DNA from: Clostridia bacterium
GTDB lineage: Bacteria; Bacillota_E; RBS10-35; JAJYVN01
Assembly (NCBI GenBank): GCA_027335515.1
Contig: DAHWHT010000120.1
Coordinates: 1-9,976 of the forward strand
DNA: 9,976 bases
Reading direction: 5' to 3'
The notes below the pieces were generated by a model. That model was not told where the DNA came from and did no database searches. It worked only from the letters and a program-made list of their open reading frames with translations. Shown here piece by piece: positions 1 to 6,442 of this stretch. The position numbers were made by a program, and so were the translations under genes. The number at the start of each line of letters is the position of its first letter. The stretch's first letter is position 1.

Positions 1-1329
1 ACGGACGGCGGACGCACCTGGAACGTCCTGTATCGACGGGCGGGCGTGGATCTGCGGCGCGCCATCCCCACCGGACGCCGCAGCGGTTGGATGGAGACGA
101 CCACCGGCTCCCTGTGGCACACCAAAGACGCTGGCCGCCGCTGGCAGGCCGCCACCCCCTGTCCGCACGACACCGCCGGCCCTATGGCGTTTTCGGGCGC
201 GACGGGCTGGTTAATTTGCGGCGGCGACCACCTCTACCGCACCCACAACGGCGGGTCGAGCTGGCGGGCGGTGCGCGGGGCGGCCCCGCCGGCCGACCTG
301 GCCGGGATGGCGGCCACCGGGGCCAACGTCCTTTGGGGCCGAACCCGGACCACCAGCCCTTCGCTGTGGGTCTCCGCCAACGCCGGCCGCCGTTGGCAAT
401 CGGCGGCGGGCACGCTGGGCGGCGCGGACATCACGGCCATCCACGCCAACTCGGGCCGGCGGGCCTACGCGGTCGTCGGCCTCGGCCCGCGCGGCGCGGT
501 GGTGCACACCGCGGACGGCGGGCGCACCTGGACCCCGGTGTATCCGCGCTCCGGATCGCCGTTGACCGCCCCCGGGCTGCGCCCGCTCACCTTCTTCGAC
601 GCCCGCCACGGCATCGCCGTCGGCATGGCCGCCGGCCCGCAGGGCATCTGGCAAACCGCGAACGCCGGTCGTTCCTGGAAGGAAACCGGGTCGCTTCCGG
701 CCGGGGCGGTCGTCGTCGACTGGACCTTTGCCGACCCACGCCGGGGCTGGGCGGTGCTCTCCATCCGAGGCGCCGCGCCGCGGTTGTATGGGACGCGCGA
801 CGCCGGCCGCACCTGGACACCCGTGGCGGCCGCCGACGGGCTGGTGCCCTCGGCGTTGGCGACCGCGGCGCGGGGTCTGCGCCTCGAAGCGGGCGGCCGA
901 CTCTACCGGCTCGAAGCCGGCGGCGCGCCCCGTTCGCTCGGACCCGCACCCGACCTGTCCAACCTGGACTTCCCCACGAGCCGGTTTGGCTGGGCGATCT
1001 CCCGCGGCGCGGTCGCCCAAACGCGCGACGGCGGCGCCCACTGGCAGGCCGTGCCGCTGCCGCCGGGCTGGGCGGCGGTGGACCTGTCCTTTCCGCAAAC
1101 CGAGGACGGCTGGGTCCTGGCCCAGCAGGCCTGCCGCAGCGGCAGCGGCTGCCCGTACGCCGTGGCCCACACAACCGACGGCGGCCTCACCTGGTCGTGG
1201 CGGACCCTGGGTTCCCTGCAACCGAACGGCATCGCCTTCAGCAACCCGGTCGACGGCTGGCTGGTCACGGCCTACGGCGGGCTGTATCAAACAACCGACG
1301 CAGGCCGCCGCTGGACCCGCCTGCCCTGA
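1..1329 (+). CDS. Ycf48/Asp-box (BNR-like) beta-propeller protein, 5' end outside window
   Basis: The frame is open from the first base and stops with TGA at 1327-1329, so only the 3' part (442 codons) is visible and the start lies upstream. The protein is built from Asp-box repeats of the form (T/A/R)-(D/N)-(G/A)-G-x-x-W. I count ten: nt 1-21, 124-144, 244-264, 376-396, 511-531, 658-678, 796-816, 1024-1044, 1174-1194 and 1294-1314. Each repeat unit is about 40-50 residues and often has a G-W/Y strand before the box (RGWAVLS, FGWAIS, DGWVLA, DGWLVT). The long gap between 816 and 1024 probably hides a blade with a lost box. Such repeats form beta-propellers, as in cyanobacterial Ycf48 and sialidase-like folds. 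No catalytic role can be read from them. Four cysteines fall as two close pairs, which would suit disulfides in an exported protein. It is probably a paralogue of the gene at 4806-6122 but longer. Family confident, function unknown. Confidence 0.85.
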   Translation, partial: TDGGRTWNVLYRRAGVDLRRAIPTGRRSGWMETTTGSLWHTKDAGRRWQAATPCPHDTAGPMAFSGATGWLICGGDHLYRTHNGGSSWRAVRGAAPPADLAGMAATGANVLWGRTRTTSPSLWVSANAGRRWQSAAGTLGGADITAIHANSGRRAYAVVGLGPRGAVVHTADGGRTWTPVYPRSGSPLTAPGLRPLTFFDARHGIAVGMAAGPQGIWQTANAGRSWKETGSLPAGAVVVDWTFADPRRGWAVLSIRGAAPRLYGTRDAGRTWTPVAAADGLVPSALATAARGLRLEAGGRLYRLEAGGAPRSLGPAPDLSNLDFPTSRFGWAISRGAVAQTRDGGAHWQAVPLPPGWAAVDLSFPQTEDGWVLAQQACRSGSGCPYAVAHTTDGGLTWSWRTLGSLQPNGIAFSNPVDGWLVTAYGGLYQTTDAGRRWTRLP

Positions 1330-1350
1330 GCCGGCGCGGCGGCCGTCGGC
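1330..1350. terminator. Possible hairpin between convergent genes
   Basis: Directly after the propeller stop codon, GCCGGCG (1330-1336) can pair with CGTCGGC (1344-1350) around a 7-nt loop, with one G-U pair. There is no T-run on either side. It could end transcription of the upstream gene or of the convergent ATP-grasp gene, but this is weak and G+C-rich DNA produces such stems by chance. Confidence 0.22.
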
Positions 1351-1378
1351 CAAGAACGGGGGCATGCGCGCCAGGCGC

Positions 1379-2455
1379 TCACCGCCGGTCCCGGATCCGA
1401 CGCACCGTGGCCTCGACCAGCCTCGGCAGGGCGGCGTCCGGGAACGGGGACACGCAACTGACGTTGATCTCGCACAGCACGTGGCGGTTCCCGCCCGCCG
1501 GGCCGTCGGGGACACAGAGAAAGTCCGCATCCCATAGCACCGGGAGCGATTCCGTGCGAAGCTCGAGGATGCGCTGCAGTGCCGGAATCCACTCGTCTTC
1601 CATTCGGGCTTTGAGGGACTGGAACTCCGGCTTGGTCGGGGGATGGTAGCGCCGAGGCTCGGGCGGCGGCGGCGCCTCGCCGTCCCGCGTCCAAAGCAGC
1701 GCCGTGACGCGCTGGTGCCCGAACCCCACCACCTCGTGGTGGGTCATGTAGCACCGCACCATGCCATCCGGACCGGGCGGCGTAAAGGGTTGGTCGATCA
1801 GGTGTCCCCGTCCGTCGAAATAGGCGGCGCACGCGGCCACGAAGTCGTCCAGGCGCATCTCCCGCACCGGACTGTCCCGCCGGGCGTGGAGCACGCGCAC
1901 CATGGGGTCCGATCCCTGCGCCGCGGCGGGATCGGATAGCGCGATCCGCCATACGCCGTCGCCGCCGTTGCCTCGGTGTTGCTTCAGCACGCGCGATCCC
2001 CCCGCGGCCAGGCGCTCGGGCAGCTGGCGACGCAGGTCGTCCACCGTGTGGTAGACGTGGATATCCCCGCTGGACCAAGCCATGTTCCGCGTCTGCACCA
2101 GGACATCCTTGGTACCCATCTTCAGGATGGCATCCGGATGGGCGCTGACGAACACGCCGCCTGCCGCGACGACGCGCAGCATGCGGTCGAGCGCGGCGCG
2201 GTTTTCTCCGGCATCCAGGGGGTTGACCCACACCAGGACGGCGTCCATACCCTGCAGCCGAGCGCCGACCTCGTCCACGGCCTCGTCCCAATAGGGCGTG
2301 GGCTCCGCATGAACACCTTGGCGCTCAAAGGCTTCGCACACGGAGGCGTAGCGCGGGTTGGCGGGTTGTGCCCGCCCGCGGACGCCGGGGTCACCCGCAT
2401 ACACGACCGCCACCCTGGGCGTCGGGCCCACCGTCCTCACCACCTTCACACACAT
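1379..2455 (-). CDS. Cj0069-like ATP-grasp family protein
   Basis: 358 codons, ATG at 2455, TGA at 1379-1381. The protein resembles the Cj0069 family of ATP-grasp-like proteins, usually about 340 residues. The N-terminal part has a Rossmann-like start (RVAVVYAGD, residues 14-22) and the family stretch AHPDAILKMGTKDVL (105-119). The middle has the Gly-rich ATP-binding segment VLKQHRGNGGDGVWRI (156-171) and LIDQPF (219-224). The C-terminal part has LWDADFL (307-313) and CEINVS (328-333), where D311, E329 and N331 are the likely metal/ATP ligands. Such enzymes usually join a carboxylate to an amine or thiol through an acyl phosphate; the substrate here is unknown. It converges on the propeller gene (49 bp gap) and has no biosynthetic neighbour. 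The start is uncertain: GAGG lies 18 nt upstream of the ATG, and GTG codons at residues 5, 6, 9 and 15 are alternatives. The conserved core begins near residue 14. Confidence 0.85.
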   Translation of the reverse strand: MCVKVVRTVGPTPRVAVVYAGDPGVRGRAQPANPRYASVCEAFERQGVHAEPTPYWDEAVDEVGARLQGMDAVLVWVNPLDAGENRAALDRMLRVVAAGGVFVSAHPDAILKMGTKDVLVQTRNMAWSSGDIHVYHTVDDLRRQLPERLAAGGSRVLKQHRGNGGDGVWRIALSDPAAAQGSDPMVRVLHARRDSPVREMRLDDFVAACAAYFDGRGHLIDQPFTPPGPDGMVRCYMTHHEVVGFGHQRVTALLWTRDGEAPPPPEPRRYHPPTKPEFQSLKARMEDEWIPALQRILELRTESLPVLWDADFLCVPDGPAGGNRHVLCEINVSCVSPFPDAALPRLVEATVRRIRDRR

Positions 2456-3201
2456 CGGATTCCGTGGCGCGTTCCTCGCCCGGCCATCCCGAGACAGGTC
2501 GGTGACCGCGAAACGATCCTACCATCCAGCCACCGCAGGGTTGCCGCCAACGGGAAACGGTGTCCAGGATACCAGGCTGACGGCGACTGGCCCACCCGGT
2601 TCAGCCCCGTCGCGGGCCGCACCCGTTGGGCACACCCGCCGCGAAACCGCGCGCGTGAACCCCGGCCTCGACACGCGCACGCCACCCGCGACGCGAACCC
2701 AACCGGCGTGTAATAGCACGCGGGCCAACGTGCGTCTACGCAGGATGCGACGTGCGCGGCGAAATGGCCCAACGCGCACACCCCGCCCCGGGGGGCTGGC
2801 CTCGGCGCCACGCACCTGCGGGGCGGCCAGCGTCGTCCCGCCCGTCCATTCCCCAGCGCCAACGGGCACCGAAAACCCGGTTGACCGCAGGGCGGCCCAG
2901 GGCCACGCCGCGGAGTGAAACCACGCATACGGGGCACGGCGCTAACCGACGGTCCAGCGGCGAGCAGAGGGGCATCGGCCCCCCGCTCCACCAAGGGGCC
3001 CTGGCCACCGGGTCTCCGCCGCGCTGACCTGGATCGCCGCGGCAGATGGCCGGACGCGATCGCGCGATCGCGCCGACACGGTGCACGGCGCCCTGTGGCC
3101 CGCCCTCCCCATCAGGCCCCACGTTCCATGTCGATGTGCGAAGGGAAAGTGCGAGCGCGACGGCGCTCCCAAAGGACTTCCTGTCGCGCGATCGGTGCGG
3201 C
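2456..3201. other. Gene-poor stretch, 746 bp
   Basis: Several open frames cross this stretch on both strands, but all read as Arg/Pro/Gly/Ala-rich shadows with no recognisable domain. It should hold the promoter of the ATP-grasp gene, but I could not place a convincing -35/-10 pair. It could be the eroded remainder of the C-terminal half of the short gene at 3202-3450, since related proteins are, as I recall, longer. No terminator with a T-run was seen. The only structured sites are the palindrome at 3055-3072 and a small GGGGC/GCCCC stem at 2969-2982. Confidence 0.5.
3055..3072. repeat. 18-bp perfect palindrome made of two GCGATCGC octamers
   Basis: CGCGATCGCGCGATCGCG is identical to its reverse complement and contains two adjacent copies of the octamer GCGATCGC (3056-3063 and 3064-3071). 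It lies in the gene-poor stretch upstream of the ATP-grasp gene. It may be a protein-binding or methylation site, or chance in G+C-rich DNA. Confidence 0.6.
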
Positions 3202-3450
3202 TTACGGCGCGATCCACTCCGCGAGCCGGCTCTGAGGCGCTGGCTCCTGTGCCGGCCGGTGCGGGTCGTCCGCGGCCCAACACCAAGAAAGCGTCGCCAA
3301 CGGCGTCCTTCCGGGTGTCCGTAACTGCCGGCCGATCACCTGCCACATGACGACGTGGCGGTCACACTCGGAATTCGGACAGCAAAACTCCAGGAATGCA
3401 TAGTGCCCCTGCGGCTGGGCGTGCCCGTCCGGCACGAACAGTTGCAGCAA
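3202..3450 (-). CDS. Short conserved-looking protein with a HYAFLEF motif, probably truncated
   Basis: 82 codons if the TTG at 3448-3450 is the start; TAA at 3202-3204. The sequence GHYAFLEFCCPNSECD, then VVMWQVIGRQ and LATLSWCW, matches a pattern I remember from uncharacterised bacterial proteins (HYAFLEF-x-C-x-N-P-x-C-D-C, then an Ile/Leu-ATI-x-YGW segment). The cysteines could bind metal. Family members as I recall them run well past this point, so the C-terminus after residue 60, which turns Pro/Ala-rich, looks like a truncation or frameshift. The frame is the same as that of the upstream TPR gene and stays open back to that gene's TAG (3496-3498), so the start is uncertain. GGGAG abuts the TTG with no spacing, and CTG (3441) or GTG (3435) are other options. 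It may be a decayed gene or an in-frame extension of the TPR protein. Function unknown. Confidence 0.5.
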   Translation of the reverse strand: MLQLFVPDGHAQPQGHYAFLEFCCPNSECDRHVVMWQVIGRQLRTPGRTPLATLSWCWAADDPHRPAQEPAPQSRLAEWIAP

Positions 3451-3495
3451 CTCCCGGTGGGCGAGATCCGCCGCCGTCTTGGCATGCTTCCCCCC

Positions 3496-4353
3496 CTACC
3501 GCCCACCGACAGGCGGTTCGTCCTCCTTCGCAGCCTCCACATTGGTCTGCACGCGCCGGAGCCATTCCGACGCGTCCGGGGTGGCGGACCAAAGCGCACC
3601 GGCGGATTTCCAATAGTCATACGCTTGGTCGGCACCGCCCACCGTCACCATTCCGGGGTACGGGCGGCGTGGAACGCGGTGCTTGGCCTTAAGCATCTCG
3701 GTGGCGACCAGCGGCAAGTCCGCGATGGCTTCGCGCAGGACATCGTCGGCCTCGTCGAACCGCCTCAGGCGGAACAGGGCCAGGGCACGGCCGTATGTGG
3801 TTTCCGGGAGACTGTCTTCGGGGTATCGCTTGGCCAGGGCCGCGGCCTCCTCGTCACCGCCGGACTGCAGCAACCAGGTGACAGCGACGCAGCGAATACC
3901 CTGATTGTCGTTCGGATTCAGCGCCAAGAGCTCGCGGGCGCAGTCAAGGGCGTCTCCACGCGCACCGGCCTCCTCGCGTGCCTGCATCCAACTCGCCAGA
4001 CAGCGCAGGAACGGCCGGTTCTCCATCCACCCCCATTCCAGCCGGTCACGTCCAAACCGGAAAGCGCGTGGCGGGAAGGCCGTGCGCCCCAATTCCACCG
4101 CATTCCGCAACAGTTCCTCGGCTTGCGCGACCCGTCCACAGTCGCGCAAGAACCCGGCCAGTTGCCACATCGCGTCCAGGTGCTCAGGTACCCGCTCCAG
4201 CACTCCGCGCACGATGCGCTCGGCGCCAGCCCCCTCGCCGGAGGCATGGAGTGCCACCGCCTCCTCGATGGCGCTGTATTCATTCCAGAAGGCGCGGGGC
4301 CAGGCAAACTGCCACTCGGTCTCTCCAACGCGCTTCAGTTTCTGCACGCCCAC
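3496..4353 (-). CDS. Tetratricopeptide (TPR) repeat protein
   Basis: 285 codons from a GTG at 4351-4353, TAG at 3496-3498. I chose this start because GAGGGG (4358-4363) lies 4 nt before it; a second GTG at 4347 has 10-nt spacing. The in-frame ATG at 4539 would add an Arg/Gly-rich leader that does not look coding. The N-terminus reads WQFAWPRAFW (14-23), followed by helical TPR units at about 26-60, 61-93, 112-150 and 187-218. Family-like landmarks are ENRPFLRCLA (111-120), LALNPNDNQGIR (143-154), YGRALALFRL (187-196) and the end segment VTVGGADQAYDYW (236-248). This matches an uncharacterised TPR family that, as I recall, is often linked to a SEC-C metal-binding segment; no SEC-C motif is present here. 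TPR domains hold protein partners, but none can be named. Codon third positions are less G+C-biased than in the antiporter operon. Confidence 0.82.
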   Translation of the reverse strand: MGVQKLKRVGETEWQFAWPRAFWNEYSAIEEAVALHASGEGAGAERIVRGVLERVPEHLDAMWQLAGFLRDCGRVAQAEELLRNAVELGRTAFPPRAFRFGRDRLEWGWMENRPFLRCLASWMQAREEAGARGDALDCARELLALNPNDNQGIRCVAVTWLLQSGGDEEAAALAKRYPEDSLPETTYGRALALFRLRRFDEADDVLREAIADLPLVATEMLKAKHRVPRRPYPGMVTVGGADQAYDYWKSAGALWSATPDASEWLRRVQTNVEAAKEDEPPVGGR

Positions 4354-4793
4354 GCATCCCCTCGATCCACGAGATTGTGCCGATGGACCTCCCCGCAGGT
4401 ATCCGCGTGGCATCGGCGCCCCCGCCGGCCACATCCGCAGAACTCCCCACCGAGCGGTACGCCCACCGATCGCCCGCAGGGCGGGTTCGCTCCGGTCCCG
4501 GGGCATCCGCCGCGATTCAGCCCCCCTACTCGAACCCAATTGAGGCGCACGTACCTGCCACCCGATCCACTCCGATTACCAGCCCGGCCAATCGGACCGC
4601 TGCAGTTTTTCCCAAACACGGGCGAGATCCTGCAGCCTGCAGTTGGCGTGGAACGTCCTTCCGAATCCCCATCGCCGAAAGGTTTGCACGCAGTGCCGAG
4701 TGATCGCGAGGGGATGGGGCTGACCGCACCGTCGGACCGTGCGTGGCGATCGGGTGGGGGGAACCGCGACAGGTCGGCGCGCGTCGTATCGCC
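4354..4793. other. Intergenic region between divergent TPR and propeller genes
   Basis: About 440 bp that must carry the starts of both divergent transcripts. Local composition is less coding-like, with CTGCAG repeated three times (near 4610, 4630 and 4637) and a short CGCCC-GCA-GGGCG stem near 4481-4493. I looked for TTGACA/TATAAT pairs on both strands and found none good enough to call. Long open frames across it are continuations of shadows from the neighbouring genes. Confidence 0.5.
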
Positions 4794-4800
4794 GGGGAGG
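4794..4800 (+). promoter_or_regulatory. Shine-Dalgarno site that fixes the start of the 4806 gene
   Basis: GGGGAGG lies 5 nt upstream of the ATG at 4806. The frame is open further up to a GTG at 4743, but that codon lacks a comparable site and would place 21 polar residues ahead of the membrane anchor, so 4806 is preferred. Confidence 0.8.
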
Positions 4801-4805
4801 ACCGG

Positions 4806-6122
4806 ATGGCCAACGGATCGTGGCGAGAGGTGATCCTCGGAGCGGTGGCGGGATTGGCGCTGATTGCCGCGGGTGTGGCCCTGCGCCCGCCCCCGCATGT
4901 GCGCCGTCCCTCCGTCCACGCGCCCAGCCGTCCGCACGTTACCGCGCCGGTCGTTCCGACGCGGCCGGCAGGGCCGGGAGCGATGGCGGTCGCGTTCGTC
5001 AACGCGCGAGACGGCTGGGCGATTGTCGGCGGGCAGTGCGGGTATGCGCCAGGCGACACGTCCTCCGGGCCTCCGTGCGAAATCGTGGCGACCACGGACG
5101 GCGGGGCCCGCTGGACGCGCGTGTTCCAGACAACGCGGGCCCTCACCCGGTTGGACTTCCGCGATCCGCTCCACGGCTTCGCTGCAGGGCCGGACACACT
5201 GCTCGCCACGGCCGATGGTGGGAAGAAGTGGGCTTGGCAGATCAAGGGCCGGCGGCCGCCGTCCAGTGTCGACCTCGTGACGGCGACGGAGGCGTGGGGC
5301 ATCTCTGGTGGTGCCCTCGTGCGCAGCAGCGACGAGGGGCGGTCGTGGTCGGTCGCGCACGGGGGGTCCACCTGCACCTTCTCATCGGTGAGCTTTGCGG
5401 GGCCGCGCTACGGCTGGGCCGCGGGCTCTTCGGCGAAGGGCGTGTGCCTCTATACCACGCACGATGGTGGCCGCACGTGGACGCCGTTGTTCGAGCGGCT
5501 GAGCGCCGGACCGGCGGCCCATGCCTTCGCCGCCTACGCGGCGTCGCTCGGACCCGACCCTCCCTCAGGACCGACCCTGGAGGCGCGCCGGCCATTCCCT
5601 CCCGATGCGGTGAGCGCAAAGGCCGTCCTCATCTCCCCCACGGAGGGATGGTTGGTCGCGCACTTCCAAGGGTTCTCGGCTGGCGCCTTCGCCGTGATGC
5701 GCACGAGCGATGCCGGCGCAAGGTGGCAGTATGCGTGGGGCAGCTTCGGCTGCCTGATGAGCTGTGGCGCGTCGGGCGAAAGCAGGTATCCAGCCTTCTT
5801 TCTGAACGGAGCCATCGTCTGGAGGTTGGAGCCGTTCGGTGTCGCCCGCAGCACCGACGGCGGCAGCCACTGGTCTGGATTGCCCCACTGTATGGCCACA
5901 AAGACGCAATGCTTCGCGGCACCTCCCCCAACCGGCGCCCTCTGCGCCAAGACCCAATGCGCGGGCGGCGTGACGTTCGTGAGCGCCGCGATCGGGTGGG
6001 CCGCGACGGCGCGGGGGATCTTCGCCACGCGGGACGGCGGTAAAACGTGGCGTCAACAGTGGCCGCCGACGCTAGCGGCCACGTCGGCCAACGCGCCATC
6101 GTCTGCGCGGACACGCGGATGA
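4806..6122 (+). CDS. Membrane-anchored seven-box Ycf48-like propeller protein
   Basis: 438 codons, ATG at 4806, TGA at 6120-6122. An N-terminal hydrophobic helix (about 8-26) without a lipobox suggests an uncleaved anchor or a signal peptide. A Pro-rich linker (about 28-58) follows, then the repeat domain. Asp boxes lie at residues 97-103, 136-142, 175-181, 219-225, 301-307, 350-356 and 409-415. Seven boxes is what a seven-bladed propeller of the Ycf48 type would show, and each is preceded by a G-W/F-like strand (DGWAIV, HGFAAG, YGWAAG, EGWLVA, IGWAAT). Ten cysteines, none in the anchor (78, 91, 190, 214, 316, 320, 362, 369, 380, 385), suggest disulfides outside the cytoplasm. In cyanobacteria Ycf48 helps assemble photosystem II, but nothing photosynthetic is visible here, so the role is probably binding or assembly of some other surface complex. 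It converges on the antiporter operon and is divergent from the TPR gene. Confidence 0.88.
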   Translation: MANGSWREVILGAVAGLALIAAGVALRPPPHVRRPSVHAPSRPHVTAPVVPTRPAGPGAMAVAFVNARDGWAIVGGQCGYAPGDTSSGPPCEIVATTDGGARWTRVFQTTRALTRLDFRDPLHGFAAGPDTLLATADGGKKWAWQIKGRRPPSSVDLVTATEAWGISGGALVRSSDEGRSWSVAHGGSTCTFSSVSFAGPRYGWAAGSSAKGVCLYTTHDGGRTWTPLFERLSAGPAAHAFAAYAASLGPDPPSGPTLEARRPFPPDAVSAKAVLISPTEGWLVAHFQGFSAGAFAVMRTSDAGARWQYAWGSFGCLMSCGASGESRYPAFFLNGAIVWRLEPFGVARSTDGGSHWSGLPHCMATKTQCFAAPPPTGALCAKTQCAGGVTFVSAAIGWAATARGIFATRDGGKTWRQQWPPTLAATSANAPSSARTRG

Positions 6123-6442
6123 CGCGAGCCCGAATGCTTGCGGTGCGGCCACGGGAACCGCCCCAGCTTGGTGCTGGGCGGGTACGGACTTCGGCGGGTG
6201 TCCATTGCCCACAACCGAGGCGCGCGATCGGGCCGACGGGTGTGGCGGTGCTTCGCCATGGCCGATACGCGCGCGCCCCCAACCCTGCCGTTGGCGCCCG
6301 CCGCGGCGTACAGGCCCCGCAGAGACCCGCGTGGCGAGGGGGGTGTGCGGACCTGGGAAACAGGGGCTCTGGCTGGATGGAATGCGCCGCCGGCCGCAAT
6401 CCCCACCGGTGCGTCACCCGCGGCGCCCACGGCGGGGCGGGC
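6123..6442. other. Intergenic region between convergent genes, 320 bp
   Basis: This separates the ends of the propeller gene and the antiporter gene. Apart from the hairpin at 6158-6181 I see nothing in it. Open frames across it have no recognisable content, and there are no tRNA-like arms. Confidence 0.5.
6158..6181 (+). terminator. Hairpin downstream of the propeller gene, possible terminator
   Basis: CCGCCCCAGC (6158-6167) pairs with GCTGGGCGG (6173-6181) around a TTGGT loop, with one bulged C. It begins 35 nt after the stop codon of the propeller gene. No T-run follows on either strand, so it would be a weak or factor-dependent terminator at best. Confidence 0.35.

Noticed and set aside
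211..1530. Long minus-strand open frame opposite the left propeller gene
   Set aside because: It is an antisense shadow produced by high G+C, with no recognisable motif.
87..1649. Long plus-strand open frame overlapping the left propeller gene
   Set aside because: It is a shadow: Arg/Pro/Gly-rich with no domains, while the overlapping frame carries ten Asp boxes.
2736..3346. Possible transposase remnants in the gene-poor stretch
   Set aside because: Frames on both strands were read for transposase signatures and flanking inverted repeats; none were found.
3355..4833. 492-codon plus-strand open frame opposite the TPR gene
   Set aside because: The minus strand has clear TPR repeats with a Shine-Dalgarno site. 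The plus frame has no domain and continues into intergenic DNA.
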